Shown: in pieces, positions 16,920 to 25,086 of the stretch
Position numbering within the stretch: the stretch's first letter is position 1
Layout: each line of letters begins with the position of its first letter
Assembly (NCBI RefSeq): GCF_003515065.1
Contig: NZ_QXGH01000018.1
Coordinates: 1-64,000 of the forward strand
Reading direction: 5' to 3'
Length of the DNA stretch: 64,000 nucleotides
Origin: Nocardioides immobilis
GTDB taxonomy: Bacteria; Actinomycetota; Actinomycetes; Propionibacteriales; Nocardioidaceae
Translations under genes and position numbers: made by a program
Notes under the pieces: generated by a model
Seen by the model: only the letters and a program-made list of their open reading frames with translations
Databases searched by the model: none
Told to the model about the DNA's origin: nothing

Positions 16920-17714
16920 GTGCAAGAAACCAAGGGGCCCTCCCGGTTGCAGGAGCGGATCGGGGAGACGATCGCCGCCGACATCCGCCGGCGAGTGCTG
17001 CGGGGGACCTACCCCGCGGGGCCCTTGCCCAAGCAGAACGAACTGGCCGAGGAGTACGGCGTCAGCGGTCCGTCGTTACGGGAGGCACTGCGGATCCTGG
17101 AGGCCGAGGGCCTCATCACGGTGCGACGCGGCAAGATCGGTGGGGCGTTCATCCATCCGCCGAACTGGTCCTCCGCCGCCTACGCCCTGGGCCTGTCACT
17201 CCAGGGACAAGGGATCAAGCTCGCCGACCTGGCTGAGACCATCCGCGATCTGGAGCCGCGGTGCGCGGCGGCCTGCGCAAGCCGCGAGGACCGGATGTCC
17301 ACCGTCGTCCCAGCGCTCGAGGCGAGCATCGCCGAGAGCGAGGCCGTCGTGGGGGACGGCACGAAGTTCACCACGGCGGCACGATCCTTCCACCACATCA
17401 TGGTCGATTGGTCGCCGAACCAGACGAGCCGGCTCGTCGTGCGCAGCCTGGTCGCCGTCTGGTCCATCCAGGAGAAGGCCTGGGCCGACATCGCCGCGGC
17501 GGAGGGGCGTTACCCCCTTCCCCAGCAGCAGCACCAGGCCCTGGACTCTCACCGCCACATCGTCACCGCATTGATCGCCGGCGACGCCGAGAAGGTGGCC
17601 AGCATCGCGGCCGACCACCTCGCCGCGACCCAGTCGCGAGTCCTGGAGCCCTACGGCGACCGCGTCGTGGACGCCTCGTCGGACACGGCTATGCGGGCTT
17701 TCCGCAGCCTGTAG
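16920..17714 (+). CDS. GntR-family transcriptional regulator, FCD (FadR) subfamily
   Basis: A 264-residue regulator. The N-terminal winged helix (about 15-80) carries LPKQNELAEEYGVSGPSLREALRILEAEGLI and a wing with TVRRGKIGGAF. The C-terminal helical FCD ligand-binding domain follows, with DLEPRCAAACASRE and the putative metal-ligand His residues of FHHIMV and DSHRHIVTAL. It likely represses or activates nearby catabolic genes in response to an acid or acyl-CoA. GGAG lies seven bases upstream of the GTG. Its 3' end overlaps the convergent MFS gene by 64 bases. Confidence 0.9.
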   Translation: MQETKGPSRLQERIGETIAADIRRRVLRGTYPAGPLPKQNELAEEYGVSGPSLREALRILEAEGLITVRRGKIGGAFIHPPNWSSAAYALGLSLQGQGIKLADLAETIRDLEPRCAAACASREDRMSTVVPALEASIAESEAVVGDGTKFTTAARSFHHIMVDWSPNQTSRLVVRSLVAVWSIQEKAWADIAAAEGRYPLPQQQHQALDSHRHIVTALIAGDAEKVASIAADHLAATQSRVLEPYGDRVVDASSDTAMRAFRSL

Positions 17715-19114
17715 GGCGCCCGCTGCCCACGGGCGCGGAGGACCTCGGGGGCCGGGATCAGCAGTGCGAACCCGACGGCCGCCAGCGCGCCGACCGCCAG
17801 CGCGAGGAATCCGTTGCGGTAGCCTGCCTCCAGCGCGTACCCGTGCCCGTCAGAGCGCGCGGTGACGATACCGGCCATGACCGCCGAGCCGATCGAACCT
17901 CCGACTAGGCGGATGTTGGAGTTCATCCCGCTGGCCACCCCGCTTTGGTGGGGAGGCACCGCGCCCAGCACGACGCCGGCGAGGCTGGACACCACGCAGC
18001 CGTTGCCGATGCCCTGCACCACCATCCACAGTCCGACCTGCCACAGCTCCCCGTGGAACAGCCCGACCGCTGCGTAGGCGAAGGCGTTGGAGGCCGCGCC
18101 GACGCAGATGACCGACCTGGCCGAGAACCGGCGGACGAGACGAGGCGCGATCCATCCCATCACGAACCCGAGAGCTGAGGCCGGCAGCAGGACGAGACCC
18201 GAGGCCGTGATCGTGGCGGCGAAGCCGTAGCCGGTCTGGGTGGGCGCCTGCAGCATCTGCGGCAAGAACGCCAAGGAGGCGAAGGTGCCGAAGCCCACGG
18301 CGAAGGCCACGGCGTTGGCGGTCCAGACCCCGCGCGACCTCATGAGTCGAATGTCGATGAGCGGGAGCTTGATGCGCTGCTCGACCCACACCCATCCCCC
18401 GAACAGCACGACGGCTGAGCCGAGCATCGCGAGGATCCGCAGGGAGCCCCACCCCCAGTCGTTCCCCTCGCTCACGGCGAGCAGCAGGAGCACCAGCCAC
18501 CCGGAGAGCAGCAACGCGGGTATCGGGTTGATGCGGCCGACCAGTCTCACCGGCGACTCCGGGACGAACACGAACGCGCCAATCGCGGCCAGCGCCGTGA
18601 CGATCGACGGCACCCAGAACAGCCACGTGTAGCCGAGCCCCTCGACGATCGGACCCGCGAGGACGATGCCGATGCCGAAGGCGGCCGACACCAGGGAGGC
18701 AACGATCCCGATCGCCACGGGCGCCCGTGCCGCCGCCACCTCGTCGCGGATGATGCCGAAGGACAGCGGCATGACCCCGCCGCCCAGGCCCTGCACGACC
18801 CGCGCCACCAGCATCCACTCGATCGTGGGGGCGAGCGCTGCCATGGCGGATCCGACGGCGAGCAGCCCGAGCGTCACGATCAACATCCGCTGCTTGCCGA
18901 CGGCGTCCCCGATGCGACCGATCAGCGGGGCCGCCACCGCCGCGGACAGCAGGTACGACGTCAGGACCCAGGCGGTCGTCGACTGATCCGTCTCGAACCT
19001 CTGCTGCACCTGCGGCAGCACCGGGAGGATGAGGGACTGCAACAAGCCGAAGGCACCGACTCCCATCGCCAGCACGAAGACCGTCGTCCGCGTGCTGGAC
19101 GGCCTCCGGGCCAT
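17651..19114 (-). CDS. MFS transporter, EmrB/QacA (DHA2, 14-TM) family
   Basis: A 487-residue membrane protein with about 14 hydrophobic segments and the motif RIGDAVGKQRMLI between TM2 and TM3. The first segment is FVLAMGVGAFGLLQSLILPVLP. RVVQGLGGGVMPLSFG and GPIVEGLGYTWLFWVP are characteristic of drug/solvent-exporter DHA2 members. It may export a toxic substrate or intermediate, or take up an acid. The start may be the ATG at 19114 or the adjoining GTG at 19117. Its gene follows two SDR genes on the same strand, with seven bases between, and runs convergently into the GntR gene. Confidence 0.88.
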   Translation of the reverse strand: MARRPSSTRTTVFVLAMGVGAFGLLQSLILPVLPQVQQRFETDQSTTAWVLTSYLLSAAVAAPLIGRIGDAVGKQRMLIVTLGLLAVGSAMAALAPTIEWMLVARVVQGLGGGVMPLSFGIIRDEVAAARAPVAIGIVASLVSAAFGIGIVLAGPIVEGLGYTWLFWVPSIVTALAAIGAFVFVPESPVRLVGRINPIPALLLSGWLVLLLLAVSEGNDWGWGSLRILAMLGSAVVLFGGWVWVEQRIKLPLIDIRLMRSRGVWTANAVAFAVGFGTFASLAFLPQMLQAPTQTGYGFAATITASGLVLLPASALGFVMGWIAPRLVRRFSARSVICVGAASNAFAYAAVGLFHGELWQVGLWMVVQGIGNGCVVSSLAGVVLGAVPPHQSGVASGMNSNIRLVGGSIGSAVMAGIVTARSDGHGYALEAGYRNGFLALAVGALAAVGFALLIPAPEVLRARGQRAPYRLRKARIAVSDEASTTRSP

Positions 19115-19121
19115 CACAGCC

Positions 19122-19865
19122 TCACTCGGTCATCCCGGCCTTGGCCATACGGGAACCCGCGTGGGGGGTCGCTCCGCCGTCGAGTCGGATGTCGCCACTC
19201 GTCATGAACTGGCTGTCGTCGGAGAGCAGGAACGCGGTGAACGACGCGACGTCGCGGTGCTCCGCCAGCCGGCCGCGCGTCGTCGACCTGATCGCGATGG
19301 CCTCGAAGTCCGACGGGGCCTCCGACAGGTCCTCGGCGAAGAAGCCGCAGTGCAGCGCGTTGATCCGGATCCCGAGGTCGGCCAGCTCCAGGTCCGCTGC
19401 GTGCGTCAACCCGCGTAGGGCCCACGCCGTTGCCGTGTCGCTGACGGAGGGGAATGCCGTGAACGCCGTCGCGGAGCCGATGTTGACGATGCTGGAACCC
19501 GGGGGCATCAGCGGGACCAGGGTCTGCAGTCCCAGGACGACGGCCGTGAGGTTGACTGCGATGACGTTGTTCCAGTCGTCCAGCTGCACGTCGTCGATCC
19601 CCACATGGTGGTCGAACCTGCCGCAGTGCACGTAGCCGTCGACCCGGCGACCCTCGAGCGTGCGGCCGAGACGCGTCCAGCTCGCGGGCTCGGCGCCGTC
19701 GAGCACCTCGAAGCCGATCTCCTCGGGCAGCTCCGCCGCTGGCGTCGCCCGGTCGGCCAGGATCACCTGCGCTCCTGCGGCGGCCAGCCCTCCGGCGATG
19801 CCGACCCCCACCTGCGTGCCCATCGAGCTCACCACCACGAGCTTTCCGGTCAGGTCCGCGCTCAT
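19122..19865 (-). CDS. Degenerate SDR-fold protein lacking catalytic Tyr and Lys
   Basis: A 247-residue SDR-like protein that aligns along its length with its neighbour (19862-20635) but has lost the active site. The Ser is kept (Ser131 in NIGSATAF), but the YxxxK motif is replaced: Asp143 and Ala147 stand where Tyr and Lys are expected (SDTATAWALRG versus PYTVSKWGIRG). The cofactor loop is also altered to SSMGTQVGVG. The reading frame is intact and coupled by ATGA overlap to the true SDR. It may be a non-catalytic partner, as in heteromeric SDRs, rather than a pseudogene. Confidence 0.82.
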   Translation of the reverse strand: MSADLTGKLVVVSSMGTQVGVGIAGGLAAAGAQVILADRATPAAELPEEIGFEVLDGAEPASWTRLGRTLEGRRVDGYVHCGRFDHHVGIDDVQLDDWNNVIAVNLTAVVLGLQTLVPLMPPGSSIVNIGSATAFTAFPSVSDTATAWALRGLTHAADLELADLGIRINALHCGFFAEDLSEAPSDFEAIAIRSTTRGRLAEHRDVASFTAFLLSDDSQFMTSGDIRLDGGATPHAGSRMAKAGMTE

Positions 19866-20635
19866 CGGCCCTCCTTGATGGCATCGGCGAAGGGCTTGGC
19901 GCCGGACTGGCCGAACCGGCCGCCGTCGACGGTGATCTCCGCGCCGCTGATGTATGAGGCCTGGTCCGACAGCAGGAAGACCACGATCGACGCCACGTCG
20001 CGCGGCTGCCCGATCCGCCCCAGCGTCGTCAGTGCGATCGCGGCCGCACGCTTGGTCTCGTTCATGCCCGCCACGATCTTGGTGTCGATCAGTCCCGGAT
20101 TGACCAGGTTCACCCGGATACCGCGGGTGCCGTAGGTGAGCCCGGCGACTCTCGTCAGGCCGCGGATGCCCCACTTGCTCACGGTGTAAGGACCCGGATT
20201 GGCTCCCATGCTCGCCACCGACCCGATGTTGACGATCGACGACCCTGCCCCCATCAGCGGGGTCAGCGCGCGCATCGACATCAGGGGCGCCGTCATGTTG
20301 ATGGCCATGACGCGGTGGTAGTCGTTCATCGGCGTCGTCAACAGCGGCCTGGGAGTTGAGATGGCCGCGTTGTTGACCAGTCCGTCCACCCGGCCGTACT
20401 GCTGCTCCAGCGACTTCGCCAGCGCCTGCCACTGATCGAGGTCCGACACGTCACCGCGGACGAACTGCACGCCGTCGGGAACCGTGCCGGGCTCCGGCTC
20501 GGCGATGTCCAGTGCGACGACGTGCGCACCACTGCGCGCCAGGAGGTCGACCTCGGCCGCGCCCTGGCCGTTGGCCGCGCCGGTGACCACGACGACCTTG
20601 CCGCTCAGCCCCGGCTGGGGACAGGAAGCGTCCAT
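19862..20635 (-). CDS. Short-chain dehydrogenase/reductase
   Basis: A 257-residue SDR with TGAANGQG, NNAAIS, the catalytic Ser in NIGSVAS and YTVSK. The GQG variant of the glycine motif resembles that in mycofactocin-associated SDRs, although the sequence lacks their longer N-terminal insertion. The tandem ATGs at 20638/20635 follow AAGGAG; the second has better spacing. Together with the degenerate SDR and the MFS gene it forms a three-gene minus-strand operon. The 108 bases between it and the divergent SRPBCC gene hold the promoters. Confidence 0.88.
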   Translation of the reverse strand: MDASCPQPGLSGKVVVVTGAANGQGAAEVDLLARSGAHVVALDIAEPEPGTVPDGVQFVRGDVSDLDQWQALAKSLEQQYGRVDGLVNNAAISTPRPLLTTPMNDYHRVMAINMTAPLMSMRALTPLMGAGSSIVNIGSVASMGANPGPYTVSKWGIRGLTRVAGLTYGTRGIRVNLVNPGLIDTKIVAGMNETKRAAAIALTTLGRIGQPRDVASIVVFLLSDQASYISGAEITVDGGRFGQSGAKPFADAIKEGR

Positions 20636-20743
20636 CATCGGCTCCTTTCCTCGTGCGTCGTCCAGTCTCACCGTGATCCGGCGCGGACGGCACTGGCGCT
20701 ACAGCCAGTCGCCACCGACGGCGACGACTGATAGAAAATCTGA

Positions 20744-21178
20744 ATGGACATCACCGCACGCGGCACGATCGACCGGCCCATCGACGAGGTCTGGGCCATC
20801 CTCTCCGACTTCGCCGGCCTCCAGGAGTGGCACCCCGGGCTGTCGACGTGCGAGACGGAGGGCTCCGGGGTGGGGTCGCTGCGGAGGGTCACGCTCAAGG
20901 ACGGGAGAGGAGCGACGGAGCGGCTCGACGAGCTCGACGAGAGCACCCACACCCTCGTCTACAGCGTCACCGAGAGCGTCCGGCCAGCGACCATCGGCCT
21001 CTCGGCCCGGATCACCCTGTCGCAGGCGTCCGAGACCGCTACCGAAGTGGAGTGGGTCGTCTCTCCTCCCGAGTCGGACGGCTTGACCGACGAGATCATC
21101 GACGGCATGCGCGCCTACTACCCGTCGCGCATCCAGAACCTGGCCGACGCAGCGCACCGCCGGGCCGACGCCGGCTGA
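20744..21178 (+). CDS. SRPBCC (polyketide cyclase/START-like) protein
   Basis: A 144-residue helix-grip protein starting MDITARGTIDRPIDEVWAI, the usual first strand and helix of the SRPBCC superfamily, followed by LSDFAGLQEWHPGLS. The C-terminal long helix ends with IQNLADAAHRRA. Members bind hydrophobic ligands in a deep cavity, and some act as cyclases or coenzyme Q carriers. It is transcribed alone on the plus strand and ends at a strong hairpin (21188-21212). Confidence 0.82.
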   Translation: MDITARGTIDRPIDEVWAILSDFAGLQEWHPGLSTCETEGSGVGSLRRVTLKDGRGATERLDELDESTHTLVYSVTESVRPATIGLSARITLSQASETATEVEWVVSPPESDGLTDEIIDGMRAYYPSRIQNLADAAHRRADAG

Positions 21179-21187
21179 CCGACGCTC

Positions 21188-21212
21188 GCACGCCCCTCCG
21201 AGCGGGGCGTGC
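21188..21212. terminator. Intrinsic bidirectional terminator
   Basis: A 9-base-pair GC-rich stem, GCACGCCCC pairing with GGGGCGTGC around a seven-base loop, lies between the convergent SRPBCC and SDR genes. No T-run follows, as is common in high-GC actinobacteria. It is well placed to end both transcripts. Confidence 0.65.
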
Positions 21213-21228
21213 CAGGCGCGAAGCCAGG

Positions 21229-22134
21229 TCAGCGCGGTTGCGGGTTGTCGATCTGCCACTGGAGCGCGCCGATGCGCTCAGCAGCAACGGGAGGAATGCC
21301 GGGAGCGCCGGCGAGGGTGCCCCCGTCGATCGGCAGGACGACACCGGTCACGCGCCGCGCCTCGTCCGATGCGAGGAACAGCACCCCGTGGGAGATGTCT
21401 TCGGGATCCAGCCAGTCGACGGGCAGCAGGAACGTGGCGCGTGCAGGGAACCGCACGTCCTCGATCGTCCCACCCGGCCCGCCGCGGAACCCATCCAGGA
21501 CGTGCTGGTCGAGGAGCATCGACGTGCCAGTGGCGCCCGGGAGCACGGCGTTGACCCGGATGGAGTGCGGGCCCAGCTCGTTGGCCAACGACTTCATCAG
21601 CCCGATCAGGCCGGCCTTGGCGGCGCTGTACGCCGTCAGCGTCGGGAACGGCTGGACGCCGGAGACGGAGGACGTGAAGATGATCGAGCCGGACCCCTGC
21701 TCGACCATGTGCGGCAGCACAGCCTTGGTGACCCGCCAGGCCGCGGACAGATCGGTCTCGATCGTGGCGTCGAAGAACTCGTCGGTCTGGTCCTGCCAGT
21801 TCCGCGCGGCGGCCACACCGTGGTTGACGGCCAGCACGTCGATGCGACCGAACTGCTCGATCGTGCGCTGGACCGCTGCTGCCATCTCCTCGGACCGGCG
21901 GGCGTCCGCCTTGATGGCCAGACAAGGGACGCCGATCTCCTTGACGAGGCGCTCGGTCTCGTCGAGGTCGGCCTGCGTCGCCGTGGTGTTGGGCGCCATC
22001 TCAGGGATGTCTTCGCAGATGTCGGTGACGACGACGCCGGCGGCGCCCTCCCTCGCCAGGACCAGCGCGTGCGAGCGCCCCTGGCCGCGTCCGGCTCCGG
22101 TGATGAAGACGACCTTGCCGTCCATGCGTCCCAT
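21229..22134 (-). CDS. Mycofactocin-type SDR family oxidoreductase
   Basis: A 301-residue SDR with the N-terminus VFITGAGRGQGRSHALVLAREG and a following VVVTDICEDIPEM segment. These are hallmarks of the SDR group that carries non-exchangeable NAD and depends on mycofactocin as electron acceptor. The catalytic Ser and YSAAK are intact. Its probable role is oxidation of an alcohol intermediate. The usual partners (MftC/MftD and others) are not in the window. It is the last gene of the module-1 strand and ends at a bidirectional hairpin. AGGA lies eight bases upstream of the chosen ATG. Confidence 0.85.
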   Translation of the reverse strand: MGRMDGKVVFITGAGRGQGRSHALVLAREGAAGVVVTDICEDIPEMAPNTTATQADLDETERLVKEIGVPCLAIKADARRSEEMAAAVQRTIEQFGRIDVLAVNHGVAAARNWQDQTDEFFDATIETDLSAAWRVTKAVLPHMVEQGSGSIIFTSSVSGVQPFPTLTAYSAAKAGLIGLMKSLANELGPHSIRVNAVLPGATGTSMLLDQHVLDGFRGGPGGTIEDVRFPARATFLLPVDWLDPEDISHGVLFLASDEARRVTGVVLPIDGGTLAGAPGIPPVAAERIGALQWQIDNPQPR

Positions 22135-22263
22135 GCTGAATTCCTATCCCGTTGAGGTTTACGATCCCGAGCGGTGTGACCGGTCCACGGCGGCACCCAG
22201 CCACACGGCGCTTCTCACCTGGCGGGAGGCTCCCTACGCGAAGGAGGCCGGCCGCCAGGAGGT

Positions 22264-22809
22264 TCACGCGTTGGCGGTCTCTGTCGGCGTGAAGTTCTGG
22301 ATAACCACGGTCTCCTGCGTGCCCCAGGGAGTGAGGCGCTCGCCCGACGTCGGGTCGCTCTGGAAGTACTCGGGAAGCTCGTCGACACCGTAGGAGAGCG
22401 CGGACAGTCGGCCCCCGGCGACGAAGCAGGCGCAGCTGTAGGCGATCTCGTGGATGTCGCGCTCGGAGAAGTGGCGGCGCAGCTCTGCCACGAGTGCCTC
22501 GTCGATGGCGAGGTGGTTCGTGGCGAACAGGTCCGCGAAGCGCAGCGCCGCACGCTCTGCGTCGGTGAGGTCGGGGGCCTCGTGCGGCTTCTCGAGTGAG
22601 CACACCAGGTCCTCGGTCACCCCGTCCTCGATCGCGTCCTCGTAGCGGACCGCCATGCAGGTCCGGCACTGGTTGTGGAAGGCGATGCGCAGCCGGATGA
22701 TCTCCATCAACCGCCGCGGCAGGTTCCCATCGTTCATGACGCTGACCAGGAACCCCTCCTGGGCAGCCAGGATCTTGGTGTTCGGGTCCTTGAACTCGAG
22801 TACGGGCAT
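22264..22809 (-). CDS. Carboxymuconolactone decarboxylase (CMD/AhpD-like) family protein
   Basis: A 181-residue all-helical CMD-fold protein with the redox-type motif NQCRTCMAVR (Cys48 and Cys51) and the downstream FADLFATNHLAID helix. AhpD-like members are peroxidase adaptors; others act in ring-cleavage lactone metabolism. Both Cys residues of the CxxC are present, so a thiol-redox role is more likely than decarboxylation. It is separated by 129 bases from the SDR downstream. An AT-rich element and a palindrome lie just upstream. Confidence 0.8.
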   Translation of the reverse strand: MPVLEFKDPNTKILAAQEGFLVSVMNDGNLPRRLMEIIRLRIAFHNQCRTCMAVRYEDAIEDGVTEDLVCSLEKPHEAPDLTDAERAALRFADLFATNHLAIDEALVAELRRHFSERDIHEIAYSCACFVAGGRLSALSYGVDELPEYFQSDPTSGERLTPWGTQETVVIQNFTPTETANA

Positions 22810-22840
22810 GGTGCTTCCTCCGGGTGGTAGTTGTGCAGAA

Positions 22841-22878
22841 TATATGTAAACTTTTATATGAACAGAACTCTAGTGTTC
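22841..22878. promoter_or_regulatory. AT-rich element plus palindrome upstream of the CMD gene
   Basis: TATATGTAAACTTTTATATG at 22841-22860 is one of the few long AT-rich runs in the window and shares TAAACTTTT with sites near 9915 and 33345. Next to it, GAACTCTAGTGTTC (22865-22878) is a near-perfect 14-base palindrome centred on CTAG. This places a likely promoter and operator 32-69 bases upstream of the CMD start. Confidence 0.5.
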
Positions 22879-22896
22879 CTTATTCCTCGCGACGGG

Positions 22897-23448
22897 TCAC
22901 CACCGAGGAGCGGCGTACTGGCCGTCTCCGAGCAACATGGCGGCGAACTCCTCGTGGGCCACCGGGCGGAACACCCGCTCGCGGATCCGCCACACCCCGT
23001 CGACCTTCCTGAACCGCCAGCGGTTCGCCGATGCGCCGATCAGCTGGACCTTTGCCTCACGGAAGACGACGCTCAAGGCATAGCTGCGGGCGGTGGCGTC
23101 CTCGCCCTCGACCGTGATGTCGACATTGTTGCCCTGAACGTGCATGACGTTGCCGTACCAGGACCTGTCCCACAGCCCCTCGGGATCGGCGAGGAACTGG
23201 TGCAGCTGCTCGCTTCCCTCCCACCGCCGCGTCACGGCGAACTCGCCGTAGGAGGAACCCATGGCCAGGTCGACGGCGCCGTCCGGAGTGAACAGATCCA
23301 CGAAGTCATCGACGCTGCCGACGTCCATCACGTAGCCGAAGCGCGTCAGCAGCTCGCGGATGGCCCGCTCGTCCTCGAGGTCGGCGAGGCGACGCTCGAG
23401 CTCGTCGAGGCGGGCGGCCAACGCCGGGGCGGGCTGCCGGTCTGACAT
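22897..23448 (-). CDS. SnoaL-like (NTF2-fold) protein
   Basis: A 183-residue protein whose core fits the SnoaL-like family of small cone-shaped hydrolases, isomerases and binding proteins: RAIRELLTRFGYVMDVGSVDDFVDLFTPDG, then the central sheet and KVDGVWRIRERVF. It begins with a charged helix (LDELERRLADLEDER) that may be a short coiled coil. Proteins of this fold are unusually numerous here, suggesting lyase, isomerase or carrier roles. It lies 39 bases downstream of the Baeyer-Villiger-type monooxygenase and is probably co-transcribed with it. Confidence 0.8.
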   Translation of the reverse strand: MSDRQPAPALAARLDELERRLADLEDERAIRELLTRFGYVMDVGSVDDFVDLFTPDGAVDLAMGSSYGEFAVTRRWEGSEQLHQFLADPEGLWDRSWYGNVMHVQGNNVDITVEGEDATARSYALSVVFREAKVQLIGASANRWRFRKVDGVWRIRERVFRPVAHEEFAAMLLGDGQYAAPRW

Positions 23449-23487
23449 GAGTCGGCCTTTCGTGCGGTCGTCGCGGCGTCGCCGCGG

Positions 23488-24951
23488 CTAGCGGGTGACG
23501 GACGCTGGGCGGCGAAGGAGCTTCAGGAGAAGGGAGTAGACGACGAGCCCATCCCGCCACTGGGTCACGATCTGTCCCTTGGGGCCCTTGAAGTAGTTGT
23601 TGCCGTGGACCCACGCGGTCTTGGCGAGTCGGCGCTGCAGCCACTTGTTGTAGACAGTCGTCCACGACTGCTTGACGTCGATCGCAGTGACGCCGCCGTT
23701 CTTCATGCGCCTGAGGTTCGCCACCACGTAGCCCGCCTGCTGCATCTGCAACCAGGTGATCGGCGCCGCGCCGTTGCTGTTCGGTCCGTAGAGCATGTAG
23801 AAGTTCGGGAAGTTCGGGACGGCTGTCCCGAGGAACGCGTAAGCCCCCTCGCGCCACTGCTCGTGCAGGTCGCATCCGTCACGTCCGTACACCTGCAGCG
23901 TTGACAGGTACGAGCTCGCCTTGAAGCCGATCGCTGCCACTACGATGTCGACCTCGCGCTCGACACCTTCGCTGTCGACGATCCCTGTCTCGGTCAGCTC
24001 CGACACGCTGTGCGGCACCAGCTCGACGTTCTCGCGCTTCAGTGCCGGGAAGTAGGCGTCGGTCAGGATGCGCCGCTTGCCCGAGAACGCGTACTTCGGC
24101 GTCAGCGCCTCCTTGAGGTCCGGCCGGTCCGCGAAGGTCGTCTCCAGGTACTGCAGCGCGAGGGCCTTGGCCTTCTCGTTGCGCTCGCTGCCGAGGATGT
24201 AGACAGGACGGTAGAGGTAGGCGATCTCGTTCTTCGCCATCATCTTCAGACGGCGCCACTTGCGCCTCCAGGGGTTGTTCAGCTCCTTGAGGTCCTCCTC
24301 GGTGTAGTCACGGTCACCCTTGGGGAGCACCCACCCCGGCTCGCGCTGGAAGACGTACAGCTGCTTCACGTCCGGCGCGATCGTCGGAATGATCTGCACC
24401 GCCGAAGCGCCGGTGCCGACCACGGCGACCCGTTTGCCCGTCACGTCAAGGTCGTCGGGCCACTGCTGGGTGTGGAAGACCCGGCCTCGGAACTTCTCGA
24501 GACCGGGCCACGAGGGGTCCTTCGGATCACTGAACAGACCGACGGCGGAGACGACGACATCGCACTCGATCTGCTCCCCTGCGGCTGTCGTCACGGTGTG
24601 GGTGTGCGTGGCGTCGTCCCATCGCACCTCTCGCACCTTGACACCGAACCGGAAGTGATCGCGCACGTCGAACATGTCGAGCGTCTCGTCGATGTAGCGC
24701 ATGAGCTCAGGTTGCCGAGCGTGCGTGCGCGTCCACACGTGGTCGCGGTACGGCAGCGAATACACCGTCGAGTTCACGTCGACCTCGGCCCCCGGATAGT
24801 GGTTCAGCCACCATGTCCCACCCGGGCCATCGGCCGCTTCCAACACCGTGAAGTCGTCGAACCCTGCCTTCTTGAGCTTGACCGCCATCGTCACCCCGGC
24901 AAAACCCGCTCCGATGACGATCACCCGCGGCGACGACGTCCTACCGACCAT
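23488..24951 (-). CDS. FAD-dependent Baeyer-Villiger-type monooxygenase
   Basis: A 487-residue flavoprotein that inserts oxygen next to a ketone, giving an ester or lactone. It has two Rossmann motifs (GAGFAG at 14-19, GTGASA at 179-184) and the type I fingerprint FRGRVFHTQQWP (154-165), which fits FxGxxxHxxxWP. The active-site region YMLYGPNSNG near the C-terminal half also fits the class. The ATG at 24951 is chosen because the upstream open frame lacks a start signal. In context it could convert a cyclic or branched ketone of the pathway, with SnoaL and CMD proteins downstream. Confidence 0.9.
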   Translation of the reverse strand: MVGRTSSPRVIVIGAGFAGVTMAVKLKKAGFDDFTVLEAADGPGGTWWLNHYPGAEVDVNSTVYSLPYRDHVWTRTHARQPELMRYIDETLDMFDVRDHFRFGVKVREVRWDDATHTHTVTTAAGEQIECDVVVSAVGLFSDPKDPSWPGLEKFRGRVFHTQQWPDDLDVTGKRVAVVGTGASAVQIIPTIAPDVKQLYVFQREPGWVLPKGDRDYTEEDLKELNNPWRRKWRRLKMMAKNEIAYLYRPVYILGSERNEKAKALALQYLETTFADRPDLKEALTPKYAFSGKRRILTDAYFPALKRENVELVPHSVSELTETGIVDSEGVEREVDIVVAAIGFKASSYLSTLQVYGRDGCDLHEQWREGAYAFLGTAVPNFPNFYMLYGPNSNGAAPITWLQMQQAGYVVANLRRMKNGGVTAIDVKQSWTTVYNKWLQRRLAKTAWVHGNNYFKGPKGQIVTQWRDGLVVYSLLLKLLRRPASVTR

Positions 24952-25005
24952 GCGTACCCACTCCAGACTCTGTAGAACGACCGCCGGCTTCGCGGCGGCC
25001 CTTGT

Positions 25006-25021
25006 CACACTTAAAGGTGTG
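25006..25021. promoter_or_regulatory. Inverted repeat upstream of the monooxygenase gene
   Basis: CACACTTAAAGGTGTG has perfect 5-base arms around an AT-rich centre, 55 bases upstream of the monooxygenase start. It is followed by ATTGAATACAATG, whose ATTG/CAAT arms form a second small inverted repeat. Both lie in the 135-base gap after the MmgE/PrpD gene, so a separate regulated promoter for the downstream genes is plausible. Confidence 0.45.
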
Positions 25022-25086
25022 CACGATTGAATACAATGATCGCACACTCGCCGACCTGAGGCAACGGTCCAGGCTCCCGTCGGACG

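Noticed and set aside
20827-22393. Long plus-strand open frames across the SRPBCC and mycofactocin-type SDR genes
   Set aside because: Both known proteins are well supported by motifs in other frames, and a hairpin terminator interrupts the open frames.
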